Below, one piece after another: positions 47,601 through 56,355 of a stretch of DNA of 64,000 nucleotides. The notes beneath the pieces were generated by a model, which saw only the letters and a program-made list of their open reading frames with translations, searched no databases and was not told the origin of the DNA. Location: assembly GCF_018131105.1 (NCBI RefSeq), contig NZ_JAFCJI010000003.1, positions 222,323 through 286,322 on the forward strand. The letters run 5' to 3'. The DNA comes from Bradyrhizobium manausense. Its GTDB lineage: Bacteria; Pseudomonadota; Alphaproteobacteria; Rhizobiales; Xanthobacteraceae. A program made the translations under genes and the position numbers. Numbering within the stretch: the first letter of the stretch is position 1; the number at the start of each line of letters is the position of its first letter.

Positions 47601-47927
47601 ATGAGGACGTTCACAATTGCAGTGCTTGCCGGCGTCGGCGCGCTCGCTTCGGCAAGCGGCGCGAAAGCCGCAGATCTCTACACGACCAGCGAATACACCA
47701 GCCCTGATCTCATTCAGGAGGTGCGGCTCGTCTGCGATGACGCCGGCAACTGCTATCGCACTCATGGCGGTGCACGCGTGATCGTGCGCGACTCCTATGC
47801 GCGGATGCCGCGCGAGCGCTATTACGAGCGCCGCAGCTATCGCGACTGGGACGACGGTCCACGCGCCGGCGTCGGCATTCGCGCGCCCGGCGTCAGCGTG
47901 GGCGTCGGTGTAGGCGACCGCTGGTAA
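47601..47927 (+). CDS. Hypothetical exported protein
   Basis: A 108-residue exported protein with signal peptide (RTFTIAVLAGVGALASASGAKA). The mature part is short, with two Cys (CDDAGNC) and a Tyr/Arg-rich stretch (RMPRERYYERRSY) ending in a Gly/Val repeat-like tail (GVGIRAPGVSVGVGVG). GGAGGAGGACAGG precedes the ATG. It is followed by a strong terminator. Function unknown. Confidence 0.75.
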   Translation: MRTFTIAVLAGVGALASASGAKAADLYTTSEYTSPDLIQEVRLVCDDAGNCYRTHGGARVIVRDSYARMPRERYYERRSYRDWDDGPRAGVGIRAPGVSVGVGVGDRW

Positions 47928-47948
47928 CCAACGCAGCATGACTAAAGG

Positions 47949-47979
47949 GACCGGACGAGATCGCTCGTCCGGTCTTTTC
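47949..47979 (+). terminator. Rho-independent terminator after the exported protein gene
   Basis: Perfect 11-bp stem gaccggacgag / ctcgtccggtc, a four-base loop and a tttt tail, 22 bases after the stop. Confidence 0.92.
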
Positions 47980-47983
47980 TGCG

Positions 47984-48451
47984 TCAGGATTCGAGGGGAT
48001 GAGCCGGAGCAGCGACGCGCGTCGATGACGGCAGTTGGGCGATGACTCGGGCAAGCACCATGCCGGCGCACATCGCGATGACGAAGATGAATGCTGAGGT
48101 CGAGCCGAAGCCGAGCGCGGTCAGAGCCGGTCCTGGACAGAAGCCCGCCAGTCCCCAACCGATGCCGAAAATCGCGGGCCCCACGATGATCTTCCGGTCG
48201 ATGTCGCTGCGCGTCGGCACGTAGAACCGCTGAGTGAAGAGCGGATGTGCGAGCTTCAGGATGTGCCTGAAGCCGACGAATGTCACGGCGACCGCGCCGG
48301 CCATCACGAAGGCGAGGCTGGCGTCCCATGTCCCTGAAGCGACGCCGGCGAGGTCGAGGAAGTTCAGCACCTTTGCCGGGTTCGACATGCCGGAAACGAT
48401 CAGCCCGAGCCCGAACAGTAGGCCGATCGCGAACTGGATGAGAATGGTCAT
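47984..48451 (-). CDS. YeeE/YedE-like (DUF6691) transporter subunit
   Basis: A 155-residue membrane protein with four transmembrane segments. LGLIVSGMSNPAKVLNFLDL near the start and GWGLAGFCPGPALTALG with its conserved Cys identify the YeeE/YedE family, which moves thiosulfate or related sulfur compounds. It works with the adjacent gene, whose stop lies five bases before its start. The ATG at 48451 is the first plausible start. Confidence 0.85.
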   Translation of the reverse strand: MTILIQFAIGLLFGLGLIVSGMSNPAKVLNFLDLAGVASGTWDASLAFVMAGAVAVTFVGFRHILKLAHPLFTQRFYVPTRSDIDRKIIVGPAIFGIGWGLAGFCPGPALTALGFGSTSAFIFVIAMCAGMVLARVIAQLPSSTRVAAPAHPLES

Positions 48452-48456
48452 CGCTA

Positions 48457-48885
48457 TCAGCTCCAGTGCCGCATCACGTAGACAGTGGCGATGCCCGTCG
48501 CCATGAAAGTGACGGTCGCGACCAGCGAACGCACTGATAATCGCGACAGACCGCAGACGCCGTGGCCGGAGGTGCAGCCAGACCCCCAAACCGCGCCGAA
48601 GCCGGTGAGCAAACCCGCGGCGACCAGGATCGGCGTGCCCGCGGCGATCGTCTGCTCCGGCATGCTTCCCGTGACGAGCCGCACCAACACGGGCGCAGCA
48701 ATGAGGCCGACGACGAAAGCGAGCCGTCCGGATAGCTCGCGGTCCTCATACGGCGGAAACAACCGCGCCGCGATACCGCTGATACCGGCGATCCGTCCCG
48801 TCGCCCACATCAACAGCACGGCGGACAAGCCGATCAGCAGACCGCCGAGGAGCGACGCAATCGGCGTAAAGGGCGTTGCGATCAT
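48457..48885 (-). CDS. YeeE/YedE-family transporter subunit
   Basis: A 142-residue membrane protein of the YeeE/YedE family. The key segment GSGCTSGHGVCGLSRLS contains the conserved Cys residues used in thiosulfate handling. GGAGG lies eight bases before the ATG at 48885, which decides the start over an upstream Met. Paired with the preceding half, the two small proteins together resemble one full-length YeeE split in two. Thiosulfate or another sulfur species is the inferred substrate. Confidence 0.87.
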   Translation of the reverse strand: MIATPFTPIASLLGGLLIGLSAVLLMWATGRIAGISGIAARLFPPYEDRELSGRLAFVVGLIAAPVLVRLVTGSMPEQTIAAGTPILVAAGLLTGFGAVWGSGCTSGHGVCGLSRLSVRSLVATVTFMATGIATVYVMRHWS

Positions 48886-49062
48886 TCTTGATCCTCCGGA
48901 TCGAGAGCTTCCATCGAGCACCGGCGAGTCGGCCGGATGCTCAATGAGACGTTAACAATACCATTCGAATTGAACCGGCGTCCCAATGGGATTTTCCAAT
49001 CTTTGCGCTAAGCATGACCGCATAACGCCGGCTCTTGCCAGCGTGAACGGGGAAGACGGGAC

Positions 49063-50226
49063 GTGGTCGACATCGCGCAGCAGACTGCGATCAATCCGGC
49101 ATCGGCCAAGGATGCAACGCCCGCGCTTGTTCCGCTCTCGGCGATCGAGCCCGGCCAATGGCGCGCGCTGGCGCAGCGGGCCATCGAGCCTAATGGCTAT
49201 TATTTGCCGGCCTGGGAGCTCGCCGTCAGCGCCACCGCGCGCGACCGTGTCGGCGCCTCGGCCCTGCCTGTTTGCGGCGGCTCTTCGACGCGGCTGGTCG
49301 GATTGATGCCGGTGGTGTCGCTCTGGCATGCCCTGAAGATCCCCCTGCCCGCGCTGGTGAGCGCGCATCCCTATGGCACGCTGTGCAGCCCGTTGATCGA
49401 TCGCGACGCGTCGGTCGAGACGGCGACGCGCCTGCTGCAACGGGCGCGCGAGGCCGGCGCGCATGCGCTGATCCTGCGCGACGTCGCGCTCGACGGCGCG
49501 GCGATGGCATCGCTCAAGCAAGCGCTTGGCCGGGCCGGCCTGAATCCGCGTGTGCTCGGCTCCTATGTCCGCGCCAGCCTCGATGCGACACAGGATGGCG
49601 GCGGACTGCTGCACGAGGCGCTCGGCGCGAAGAAGCTCAAGGAGCTCCGCCGCCAGCGCCATCGCCTGGCGGAGCATGGCGAGATCAGCTTTGACGTCGC
49701 TCGCAAACCTGACGAGATCGAGCTCGCACTCGAGACATTCCTGCAACTCGAAGCCAGCGGCTGGAAGGGCAAGCGCGGTACCGCGCTGATCCAGGACGCG
49801 GGCGATGCGACCTTCATCCGCCGCGCGGTGCCTGCACTCGCCGAGACCGCACAATGCGAGATCGTCACCTTGCGCGCCGGCGCGACGCCGGTTGCTGCCG
49901 GCATCGTGCTGCGCCATCAGGACCGTGCCTTCTTCTTCAAGCTCGGCATCGACGAATCCTTCGCGAAATATTCGCCCGGCGTGCAGCTCACGCTCGATCT
50001 GACGCGCCATCTCTGCGCCGACCCGGCCATCGCCAGCGCGGATTCCACCGCAAGCGCGGACCATCCAATGATCAACCCGATCTGGCGCGGACGTTTTGCG
50101 GTCGGCGATGTGCTGATCCCTCTGCGGCGGCACGATCCAATCGTGGCGCTGATTCACGCGGGGCTGGTCGCGCGCAACTCGGCGCGCGCAACAGCCCGCC
50201 GCGCGATCCACCTGCTCCGCAAATAG
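49063..50226 (+). CDS. GNAT-fold (BioF2/CelD-like) acetyltransferase
   Basis: A 387-residue protein resembling the BioF2-like/CelD acetyltransferase group. The centre contains KKLKELRRQRHRLAEHG, the recognisable family block, followed by LETFLQLEASGWKGKRGTAL, which is typical of these proteins. In CelD-type proteins the substrate is a surface polysaccharide; none is indicated here. The GTG at 49063 has a purine-rich leader. It is convergent with the FrnE gene. Confidence 0.8.
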   Translation: MVDIAQQTAINPASAKDATPALVPLSAIEPGQWRALAQRAIEPNGYYLPAWELAVSATARDRVGASALPVCGGSSTRLVGLMPVVSLWHALKIPLPALVSAHPYGTLCSPLIDRDASVETATRLLQRAREAGAHALILRDVALDGAAMASLKQALGRAGLNPRVLGSYVRASLDATQDGGGLLHEALGAKKLKELRRQRHRLAEHGEISFDVARKPDEIELALETFLQLEASGWKGKRGTALIQDAGDATFIRRAVPALAETAQCEIVTLRAGATPVAAGIVLRHQDRAFFFKLGIDESFAKYSPGVQLTLDLTRHLCADPAIASADSTASADHPMINPIWRGRFAVGDVLIPLRRHDPIVALIHAGLVARNSARATARRAIHLLRK

Positions 50227-50233
50227 GCCTAAC

Positions 50234-50899
50234 TTACTCCGCCGCCTGAGCGTTGATCTCCGCCGAGACCTGGCGGATGGCACGCGCAAGCAGGTTCGGA
50301 TCCTGCGCGCCGGAGACGGCGTATTTCTGCGCAAACACATAAGTCGGCACGCCGGAGATGCCCTTCTCGGCGGCTTCCTGTGCGTCCGCCGATACGCGCG
50401 CGACATCCTCGTCCGTGGCGAGGCGCTTGCGCACGTCATCGGCATCGAGGCCGACATCGGCGGCCGCCTGCACCAGCACGTTGACATCGGTGAGATCGCC
50501 GCCGTCGCGGAAGTACAACTCCATCAGGCGCTGCTTCATTTCCGGCGCCTTGCCGATCGCCTCGGCCCAGAGAATCAGGCGGTGGCAATCGGTCGTGTTG
50601 GGCTGACGCGCGACCAGTTCGGGCTTGTAGACGAGGCCCTCTTCGCTGGCCGCCGCGACCACGCGGCCGGCAATGCCCTTATAGGCCTCGACGGAGCCGA
50701 ACTTGGTGGTGAGATAATCCTCACGGCTGATGCCCTCGCGCGGCACCCAGGGATTGAGGAAGAACGGGCGGAAATTGAGCTTCACCGGCACATCGGGCAC
50801 AAGCGCCAGCGCGCTTTCGATCCGGTGCTTGCCGATATAGCACCAAGGGCACACCACGTCGGAGACGACATCGATCTGGAGCGGTTTGAGGGTGCTCAT
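50234..50899 (-). CDS. DsbA-family oxidoreductase, FrnE-like
   Basis: A 221-residue thioredoxin-fold protein with active site CPWC in VVSDVVCPWCYIGKHR and the cis-proline region GISGVPTYVFAQKYAV. There is no signal peptide, so it is a cytoplasmic FrnE-type dithiol oxidoreductase rather than a periplasmic DsbA. Such proteins are linked to oxidative stress or polyketide modification. It is followed in the opposite direction by an XRE regulator gene. Confidence 0.9.
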   Translation of the reverse strand: MSTLKPLQIDVVSDVVCPWCYIGKHRIESALALVPDVPVKLNFRPFFLNPWVPREGISREDYLTTKFGSVEAYKGIAGRVVAAASEEGLVYKPELVARQPNTTDCHRLILWAEAIGKAPEMKQRLMELYFRDGGDLTDVNVLVQAAADVGLDADDVRKRLATDEDVARVSADAQEAAEKGISGVPTYVFAQKYAVSGAQDPNLLARAIRQVSAEINAQAAE

Positions 50900-50965
50900 G
50901 AGCGCCTCCTTGGGCGATTCAGGGTTGGCCCCAAGATAAGCCGAACCCGCCCCGGAGCAAGGGCG

Positions 50966-51787
50966 CTAGGTCATGGCTGCGGCCATCTGCCTGAGTCGCT
51001 CCGCGGTGCGCTCGTCCGCCGGAAAGAACGTCTCCAGCGCCAGCTCCGACAGGGTGATGTCAACCGGTGTGCCGAACACCATGGTGGTGGAGAAGAAACT
51101 TAGTATCTCCCCGTCCTGGCGCAGCTTGAAGGGGATCGCGACATTGTCGCTCGACAATGGCCCCGAACGCGCCGGGATCGGATAGCTCTTGAGGTCATGG
51201 TAGAGCTTGATCAATTCAGGGTCGGCCGTCGCCTCGCATTGCCGGTGCAGCCGCTCGAGCAGATGTGCGCACCACTCCGCGAGATTGACCGTGCGCGGCG
51301 CCAGCCCTTCCGGATGAAAGGCGAGCCGCATTATGTTGAGGGGCTGGCCGAGCAACCGCTCGGGGACGCCGGCGAGCAGCGGCGCCACCATGCGGTTTGC
51401 GGAGACCAGGTTCCAGTGCCGGTCATAGGCCAGCGCCGGATTGGGCTCGTGCGCTCTCAGCACGAGGTCGATCGCCTGACGGGCTGATTTCAAGGCGGGA
51501 TCCTCCAGCGGACGCTGCGGAAAGGCCGGCGCGTAGCCGGCGGCGACCAGCAGCATGTTGCGTTCGCGCAGGGGCACGTCGAGACGCTCGGCGAGCCGCA
51601 ACACCATCTCGCGCGAAGGCGCGGCGCGGCCGGTCTCCACGAAGCTCAAATGCCGCGCGGAAATATCCGCCTCGCCTGCGAGATCAAGCTGGCTCATACG
51701 GCGGCGCTGCCGCCATTCGCGCAGATGGTCGCCGATATGGACCGGTTGGCTAGGTTCGGCCTGTGCCGTGGATGCATGTGCGTTCAT
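50966..51787 (-). CDS. XRE-family transcriptional regulator with MmyB-like ligand-binding domain
   Basis: A 273-residue regulator. Residues 18-80 form a helix-turn-helix (REWRQRRRMSQLDLAGEADI and HLSFVETGRAAPS). The C-terminal part, with YDRHWNLVSANRM, matches the MmyB-like domain that may bind a small ligand. The start at 51787 gives MNAHAS. It is upstream of the FrnE gene on the same strand with a 66-base gap and may regulate it. The ligand is unknown. Confidence 0.88.
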   Translation of the reverse strand: MNAHASTAQAEPSQPVHIGDHLREWRQRRRMSQLDLAGEADISARHLSFVETGRAAPSREMVLRLAERLDVPLRERNMLLVAAGYAPAFPQRPLEDPALKSARQAIDLVLRAHEPNPALAYDRHWNLVSANRMVAPLLAGVPERLLGQPLNIMRLAFHPEGLAPRTVNLAEWCAHLLERLHRQCEATADPELIKLYHDLKSYPIPARSGPLSSDNVAIPFKLRQDGEILSFFSTTMVFGTPVDITLSELALETFFPADERTAERLRQMAAAMT

Positions 51788-52416
51788 GGCCGAGACCTAC
51801 CACGCGCGCTGCACCCCATCCATTACCCCTGAGGTAATGAGTATCGGCACCTAATGGCGAAAGTCCTTTGGCTATCCTGCTCGATGCCGGCGGCAAGACC
51901 GTCGAGCTGCAGGCCAGTCGTCGCAGCGAGCGCGGATTATTCGAGTTCGCAAGAACCCGCGCAGCACGGACGGAAAACCTTCAAGTCGCCGCTCTACTCA
52001 ATTCGAGTGGCTTTGATGCGGTAAGGCGCCTGCTGTTTCCAACAGCGCCGTCCACCTTGAAATGCACCGGTGGACGGCGCTGCTCCAGCCCCGGGAAGGG
52101 GTGATGCAAATTCCCGGTCCTCCCAGTCTGCGGTTTCGCTGACCGCGGTCAAACCAAAACCGCCGTCTTGGTGAATCTCATTATTGCGCACCAATGCCGC
52201 AGTGCGAAAAACTCCAACTGTTCGACTGAGCCTGCGGGAAAAACAGGAAGAGGCCTGCTCCCAGCTCTTAATGGGGCGCGATCGCCGCCGGAGGAATGAT
52301 CTGCGAATTTCCGATAGCGTTATCGGGTCGGAGCCGAGGAATGTGCTCTCGCGGGAGATCCGGAGGACTTGGCAAGACCGGGAAAATTTGGCAATGTTCA
52401 ATTTTTCGGATTTGCC
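51788..52416. other. Gene-poor stretch with a coding-like fragment and a hairpin
   Basis: About 630 bases without a supported gene. Bases 51868-51960 have a coding-like codon pattern (ILLDAGGKTVELQ) but no good start or family, so this may be a remnant. A 14-bp perfect hairpin (cagcgccgtccacc / ggtggacggcgctg) lies at 52043-52082. Near 52376 there is a diverged copy of the cgggaaaacttggcaat repeat core. Confidence 0.45.
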
Positions 52417-52812
52417 ATGCCCGCTTATCTCGTTCGCTCAATTGATAGTCGCCAAATCGTCGGATTATTCTTCGTCGATCAAGCCGAACATCTCGCCAAT
52501 TCGGTGGGTGAATGGACGGAGGGAGACGGCTGCGAATACGTCAAGTTGCCCGCAGGTGGTATTGTGTGGCCAGGGTCGGCGGTTGCTGTGCCCATGAGCC
52601 CCGGCACTGAGAACGACGCGAATTGGGACATGCCCGAATTGCCCTTCTCCAGTGCGACCATGTCTGAATCCTGGCTCAACTTGCTCTACGGCTACTCGCC
52701 CACGCTGCGCTGGACGAAGCTAAAGCCGAGGCGAAAGCCGGACTCGACGTCCCCTCAAACGCCGACACCGGTTACGGGGCAGGTCATCCCTATGCGAAGA
52801 CCTCGCTGCTAG
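52417..52812 (+). CDS. Conserved hypothetical protein
   Basis: A 131-residue protein. The N-terminal half (PAYLVRSIDSRQIVGLFFVD then GDGCEYVKLPAGGIVW) is well ordered, whereas the last 30 residues are proline/lysine-rich (TKLKPRRKPDSTSPQTPTP). Similar proteins seem to recur in Bradyrhizobium. The ATG at 52417 is the first Met that begins the ordered domain; an upstream ATG in the repeat-like sequence adds a doubtful leader. Function unknown. Confidence 0.7.
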   Translation: MPAYLVRSIDSRQIVGLFFVDQAEHLANSVGEWTEGDGCEYVKLPAGGIVWPGSAVAVPMSPGTENDANWDMPELPFSSATMSESWLNLLYGYSPTLRWTKLKPRRKPDSTSPQTPTPVTGQVIPMRRPRC

Positions 52813-52837
52813 CCTGCGATCTGCTGGGGAAACAGCC

Positions 52838-53101
52838 ATGACGCCAGAGAAGCTGCGTACACACGTTACCTATCTCAGCGAAATAGCGACAGATTCCGAG
52901 CGGCGAGAAGTGTTCGTTGGCCTCTCATTTGAGGAGACCAACTGGTTGATCGATTATCGGGAGCGGCGCGCGCGCCAAGAGTCGGGATGGAGCCAGGATC
53001 AACCGGTCGCTCTGGAACTCGTTGCACGGCACAGGACAGCGCACATCGCCATCGTGTCCGCGGAAGCGGAGCTGGTGTTTAACAAGCCCACTCTCAACTA
53101 G
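52838..53101 (+). CDS. Small hypothetical protein
   Basis: An 87-residue, largely helical protein (TPEKLRTHVTYLSEIATDSE then FVGLSFEETNWLIDYRERR). It lies 25 bases after the preceding gene on the same strand and may be cotranscribed. No domain recognised. Confidence 0.65.
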   Translation: MTPEKLRTHVTYLSEIATDSERREVFVGLSFEETNWLIDYRERRARQESGWSQDQPVALELVARHRTAHIAIVSAEAELVFNKPTLN

Positions 53102-53261
53102 CTGCTTCACGGGTGCCTGCGACGCGGCCACGGTCCTTTTTCGTGCCGTCCGGAATGAAGTGGCTCAATTCGAGCGCTGGCCTGGAGCCGCAACCTGATG
53201 TTGATCTCCTTGCGCCGGCTTAAACGTTTCATATTGCAGGTTTAATCGATAGGTATTTGCC

Positions 53262-53495
53262 TTGTCCTCCTCCATAGAATTGATCGTCGCTTCTCATGTG
53301 GAGTTGAAGAACCGCCGGGCGCTGGAAGAGTTGCGAGAGCACCGCCGCCGGTTGCTCGAGCAGTTACGGACGGTGTCTGGGATTGATCCGACCCGCGCCA
53401 TCGAGCAGGTCGAGGAAGACATCCACGCGATCGACGACGGACTCGAGCAACTGAAGCCGCCCCCCGGAACGCTGCCGGACAACGACTGGCGCTGA
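53262..53495 (+). CDS. Small coiled-coil hypothetical protein
   Basis: A 77-residue protein rich in heptad-like Leu/Glu/Arg (RRALEELREHRRRLLEQLRT) with a proline-rich end. The likely start is TTG at 53262; no ATG fits. It is convergent with a second coiled-coil protein gene, with a one-base gap between the stops. Function unknown. Confidence 0.65.
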   Translation: MSSSIELIVASHVELKNRRALEELREHRRRLLEQLRTVSGIDPTRAIEQVEEDIHAIDDGLEQLKPPPGTLPDNDWR

Positions 53496-53496
53496 C

Positions 53497-53712
53497 TCAG
53501 ATCTGCGCCTTCAAAAGCAGCCTTGTCTGTCGCTCCATTTGAAATGCCAGCAGTTCACGCTCAAATTTGAGAGCCGCCTGTTCGTCCAGCGTGATGTGGC
53601 CGTCGCGCTCGAGAACATTGATCAGAAAGACCTGGTCTTCGATATGCCGCTGGCGCTTCTGGATGTCCTCCATGACGCTTTCGAGCTCGGTTCGAAGGTC
53701 TAACTCCATCAT
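53497..53712 (-). CDS. Small coiled-coil hypothetical protein
   Basis: A 71-residue protein with a coiled-coil core (LESVMEDIQKRQRHIEDQVF then a loop ERDGHITLDEQAA and a second helix). Two adjacent ATGs give the start. It resembles recurrent small proteins in this group. No known partner. Confidence 0.7.
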   Translation of the reverse strand: MMELDLRTELESVMEDIQKRQRHIEDQVFLINVLERDGHITLDEQAALKFERELLAFQMERQTRLLLKAQI

Positions 53713-54483
53713 TTCAAATCCTTTTGCTGAAATGGCTGAACTATGGGATCAAGAGCTTAAATGAAGCCTGAAGCTGGGGGCCTGCGCGGAGTTAGCCATT
53801 TGTCCCGGGCAGCTTATCCGAGTGGACATCCCTGAACTGGGACGCAAGCGGTATTTAGGTCTGACAGCGCGGTAGGCTTCAAAACACTTCGGCAATTAAA
53901 AAGCTGAACTTGCGATTCACTTCGAGCGAGCAATCCAACCCGCCGGCTCAACCCTGTCTCGGCCTCGGCACGGCGCCGACGCAACTCCTGATCGTCACGG
54001 GCGCTCGCCATGGGCTTCCACCGGAAGGTCACCGCTCCAAGCCAAATGACTGCCTTGGGACCTGCTCCGCGATTCGATGAAACAAGGACGCGTGCCGAGA
54101 AGCCTTCCCCAACCAGGGAAGCGCAGGGAAAGCATCGAGACCTGCGGTAAAACCTCGCGCACCGACGATCCTCGTACCCCGAGCGGGCTTAGCCCAAGCC
54201 GATCAACCCCAAGAGGTTGCCGCGCAGCAACAGCGCAATTTCGCCTGAAAGATCAAATCGTAGGCTGCAGTTTACACGCGTACATTGTGCGACGCAGCAG
54301 TCATCAGGGAGACACAGGGAGGTAACGGGCTAGGGTTTTCGAGGGTAACTCGCGCGACACGCGCAAGTCGAAGCCCGGTCGATTGCTGCAAGCTGTGACT
54401 GAAATGTCATAGGTTAGGTCGTAGCATTTTGCTAATTCTTCCCGAGCAATAATATTTGTTAAAAGTCTTTTATGGTGGGGACC
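53713..54483. other. Long intergenic region upstream of the secretion locus
   Basis: About 770 bases without a convincing gene. The last 70 bases are clearly AT-rich (ttgctaattc...aataatatttgttaaaagtctttta), unlike most of the window, and are the likely promoter region of the tolC-like gene. I see no repeat or terminator here. Confidence 0.5.
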
Positions 54484-56181
54484 ATGAAGCCGGCGCACAT
54501 AGCCTTCGCAACGATCATCCTGGCGGCCGCCCCCGCGAAAGCCGAGCAATTTTCGATCAACGACGCTTTGCGTCAGGCGATGCAGACGAACCCGGCGGTG
54601 GGCGAGGCGTCTGCGAACCGCCGCGCGACCGAAAGCGAGCTGCGCCAAACCCAGAGCACGCTTTTGCCGCAGGTGCGTATCGATGCGAGCTACGGTCCGG
54701 AAAAATTCGACCAATCGCCCGGCTTCGTCGCGCCAAGCATTGCGGTTCCCACGACAGGATCCGGGCCGTGGCGAAACGGGAGCCAGGAGTCGGTTGTTGT
54801 CCGACAGCTTCTTTTCGATGGTTTCACCTCCATTCACGAAGTATGGCGCCAAAACGCACGGGTGAACGCCGCCGCTGCACGCGTCAAGGAACGAACCGAA
54901 CTCATCGCTCTCGATGCTGCCGAAGCTTACGTCGATGTCGTGCGCTATATGCGTCTGGTTGGCCTCGCCGAGCAGAACGTCGCCAATCACGACAAGATCT
55001 TCTCGAACGTGAACTCCCGGTTCTCGGGCGGACGCGCTGGTGAAGGCGATCTGGAGCAGTCGAGGGAGCGCGTCGAGGCCGCTCGGGCCGCCCTGGCCGA
55101 GTTCCGCCGCAGCCTCGAGGACGCGCGGGCGAAGTACCGCAAGGTCGTCGGCGTCGAGCCTTACAACGTACGCTTCCCGGGCCCGTTGCGGGGACTTCCC
55201 GCAACCCGGGATGAAGCGCTCGCGGTGACGCTGCGGTTCAACTCCACGATCAACGCGGCCCAATCCGATGTCGATGCCGCCAAGCACGCCTTCAAGTCGA
55301 CGGACGGCCTGTTCGCTCCGAAATTCTATCTCGAAGGTCGGGCAACGCACTACGACAACTCGTTCCCCTACGTTGCGGCCGCCGGCTCGCCCGCAGTCAC
55401 CCATGAGGACTACAGCGGCAAGGTGGTGATGTCCTGGGACATCTTCCGCGGCGGACAGGACGCTTGGAATCGCTCGGAAAAGGCTGAACGGTTTACGGAG
55501 GCGACCGCCCGGCACGCTCGCTTGCAGCGGGATGCCTATGAGTCGATCGACAAGGCCTGGAACGCCCGTACCGTGACCCAGACCCGCATTGCGGCACTGA
55601 CTGGCCAGCTGGAGGCGGATCGCAAGACCATCGCCGCCTTCCAGAAGGAGTATGAGTTGGGCCAGCGCTCCCTCATCGATCTTCTGAATGCCCAGAATCA
55701 GTTCTTCAATGCCCAGGTTTCGCTGACGTCGGCACGCGCGGTCGTGGTGTTTGCCGACTACCAGTTGCTCGCCGCGACCGGAACCTTGATCGAATATCTG
55801 AAGGCCGCTCCTCCCGTCGATGCAGCTCCGACCGATCTGAACCTGTTCGGCCTGCCCGACTACAAGCCGCCCACGTTCCGCTGGACACTTCCCCAGAGTG
55901 GTTCGGAGCCGCTGCGGACTGCGGTCCCGGCGCCGACGGCGGCGCCCGTCCGCCTCTCCTATGCTCCGAATGAACCTGTCACGTCAGCTTTCGGTGCGCG
56001 GTTCTCGGGCGAACCTGCGGAGGCGTCAGCCAAGGTTCCCGGCGTATCAGCCTGGTTTGCTCAACGCGAAAACTCGACCGGGCCGATCGTCCTCGAGAGC
56101 TCGACCAGCCAGCGCAGCTCATACGCCCAGACCGAGAAGCCCCATTGGCTACTGACGGCATTTTCGCCGACTGCGAAATAA
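54484..56181 (+). CDS. TolC-family outer-membrane channel of a type I secretion system
   Basis: A 565-residue outer-membrane factor with a signal peptide (KPAHIAFATIILAAAPAKAE). The TolC domain (about residues 25-440) starts INDALRQAMQTNPAVGEASANR and contains YELGQRSLIDLLNAQNQFF, the typical second repeat. It completes a tripartite exporter with the ABC and HlyD genes downstream. A Pro/Ala-rich tail of about 120 residues follows the barrel domain, unusual for the family. The ATG at 54484 has GGTGGGG upstream. It ends before a strong terminator. Confidence 0.92.
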   Translation: MKPAHIAFATIILAAAPAKAEQFSINDALRQAMQTNPAVGEASANRRATESELRQTQSTLLPQVRIDASYGPEKFDQSPGFVAPSIAVPTTGSGPWRNGSQESVVVRQLLFDGFTSIHEVWRQNARVNAAAARVKERTELIALDAAEAYVDVVRYMRLVGLAEQNVANHDKIFSNVNSRFSGGRAGEGDLEQSRERVEAARAALAEFRRSLEDARAKYRKVVGVEPYNVRFPGPLRGLPATRDEALAVTLRFNSTINAAQSDVDAAKHAFKSTDGLFAPKFYLEGRATHYDNSFPYVAAAGSPAVTHEDYSGKVVMSWDIFRGGQDAWNRSEKAERFTEATARHARLQRDAYESIDKAWNARTVTQTRIAALTGQLEADRKTIAAFQKEYELGQRSLIDLLNAQNQFFNAQVSLTSARAVVVFADYQLLAATGTLIEYLKAAPPVDAAPTDLNLFGLPDYKPPTFRWTLPQSGSEPLRTAVPAPTAAPVRLSYAPNEPVTSAFGARFSGEPAEASAKVPGVSAWFAQRENSTGPIVLESSTSQRSSYAQTEKPHWLLTAFSPTAK

Positions 56182-56203
56182 ATCAGTCGAACGGCTGACT
56201 TAC

Positions 56204-56234
56204 AAAAGCCCGCACATCCGTGCGGGCTTTTATT
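56204..56234 (+). terminator. Rho-independent terminator after the tolC-like gene
   Basis: Stem aaagcccgca / tgcgggcttt with a six-base loop and a TTTTATTTT tail, 23 bases after the stop. It separates tolC from the ABC and HlyD genes, so these may form a second transcript. Confidence 0.9.
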
Positions 56235-56247
56235 TTGGCTCCCCCCG

Positions 56248-56293
56248 ATAACGCACGGATAGCCTTTCAAATAACGCGCGGATAGCGTTTCAA
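56248..56293 (+). repeat. Tandem 23-base direct repeat
   Basis: ataacgcacggatagcctttcaa at 56248 is followed directly by ataacgcgcggatagcgtttcaa, two mismatches apart. It is placed between the tolC terminator and the ABC gene and could be a regulator site. Confidence 0.75.
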
Positions 56294-56355
56294 ACCCAGC
56301 GATCATTAATCCTTAATCGTGACGATCCAAATAAGTAAATGAATTAACTGGCGAT

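Noticed and set aside
49022..50487. Minus-strand frame of about 500 codons opposite the GNAT gene
   Set aside because: It covers the same bases as the GNAT gene and part of the FrnE gene in other frames and has no recognisable domain.
51868..52104. Plus-strand frame of 78 codons after the XRE gene
   Set aside because: The first 30 codons look coding-like, but the rest runs into a hairpin, the start is TTG without a Shine-Dalgarno and no family is recognised. It is mentioned only as a possible remnant.
54304..55515. Minus-strand frame of about 400 codons over the tolC-like gene
   Set aside because: Antisense shadow; the plus-strand product is a clear TolC-family protein with a signal peptide.
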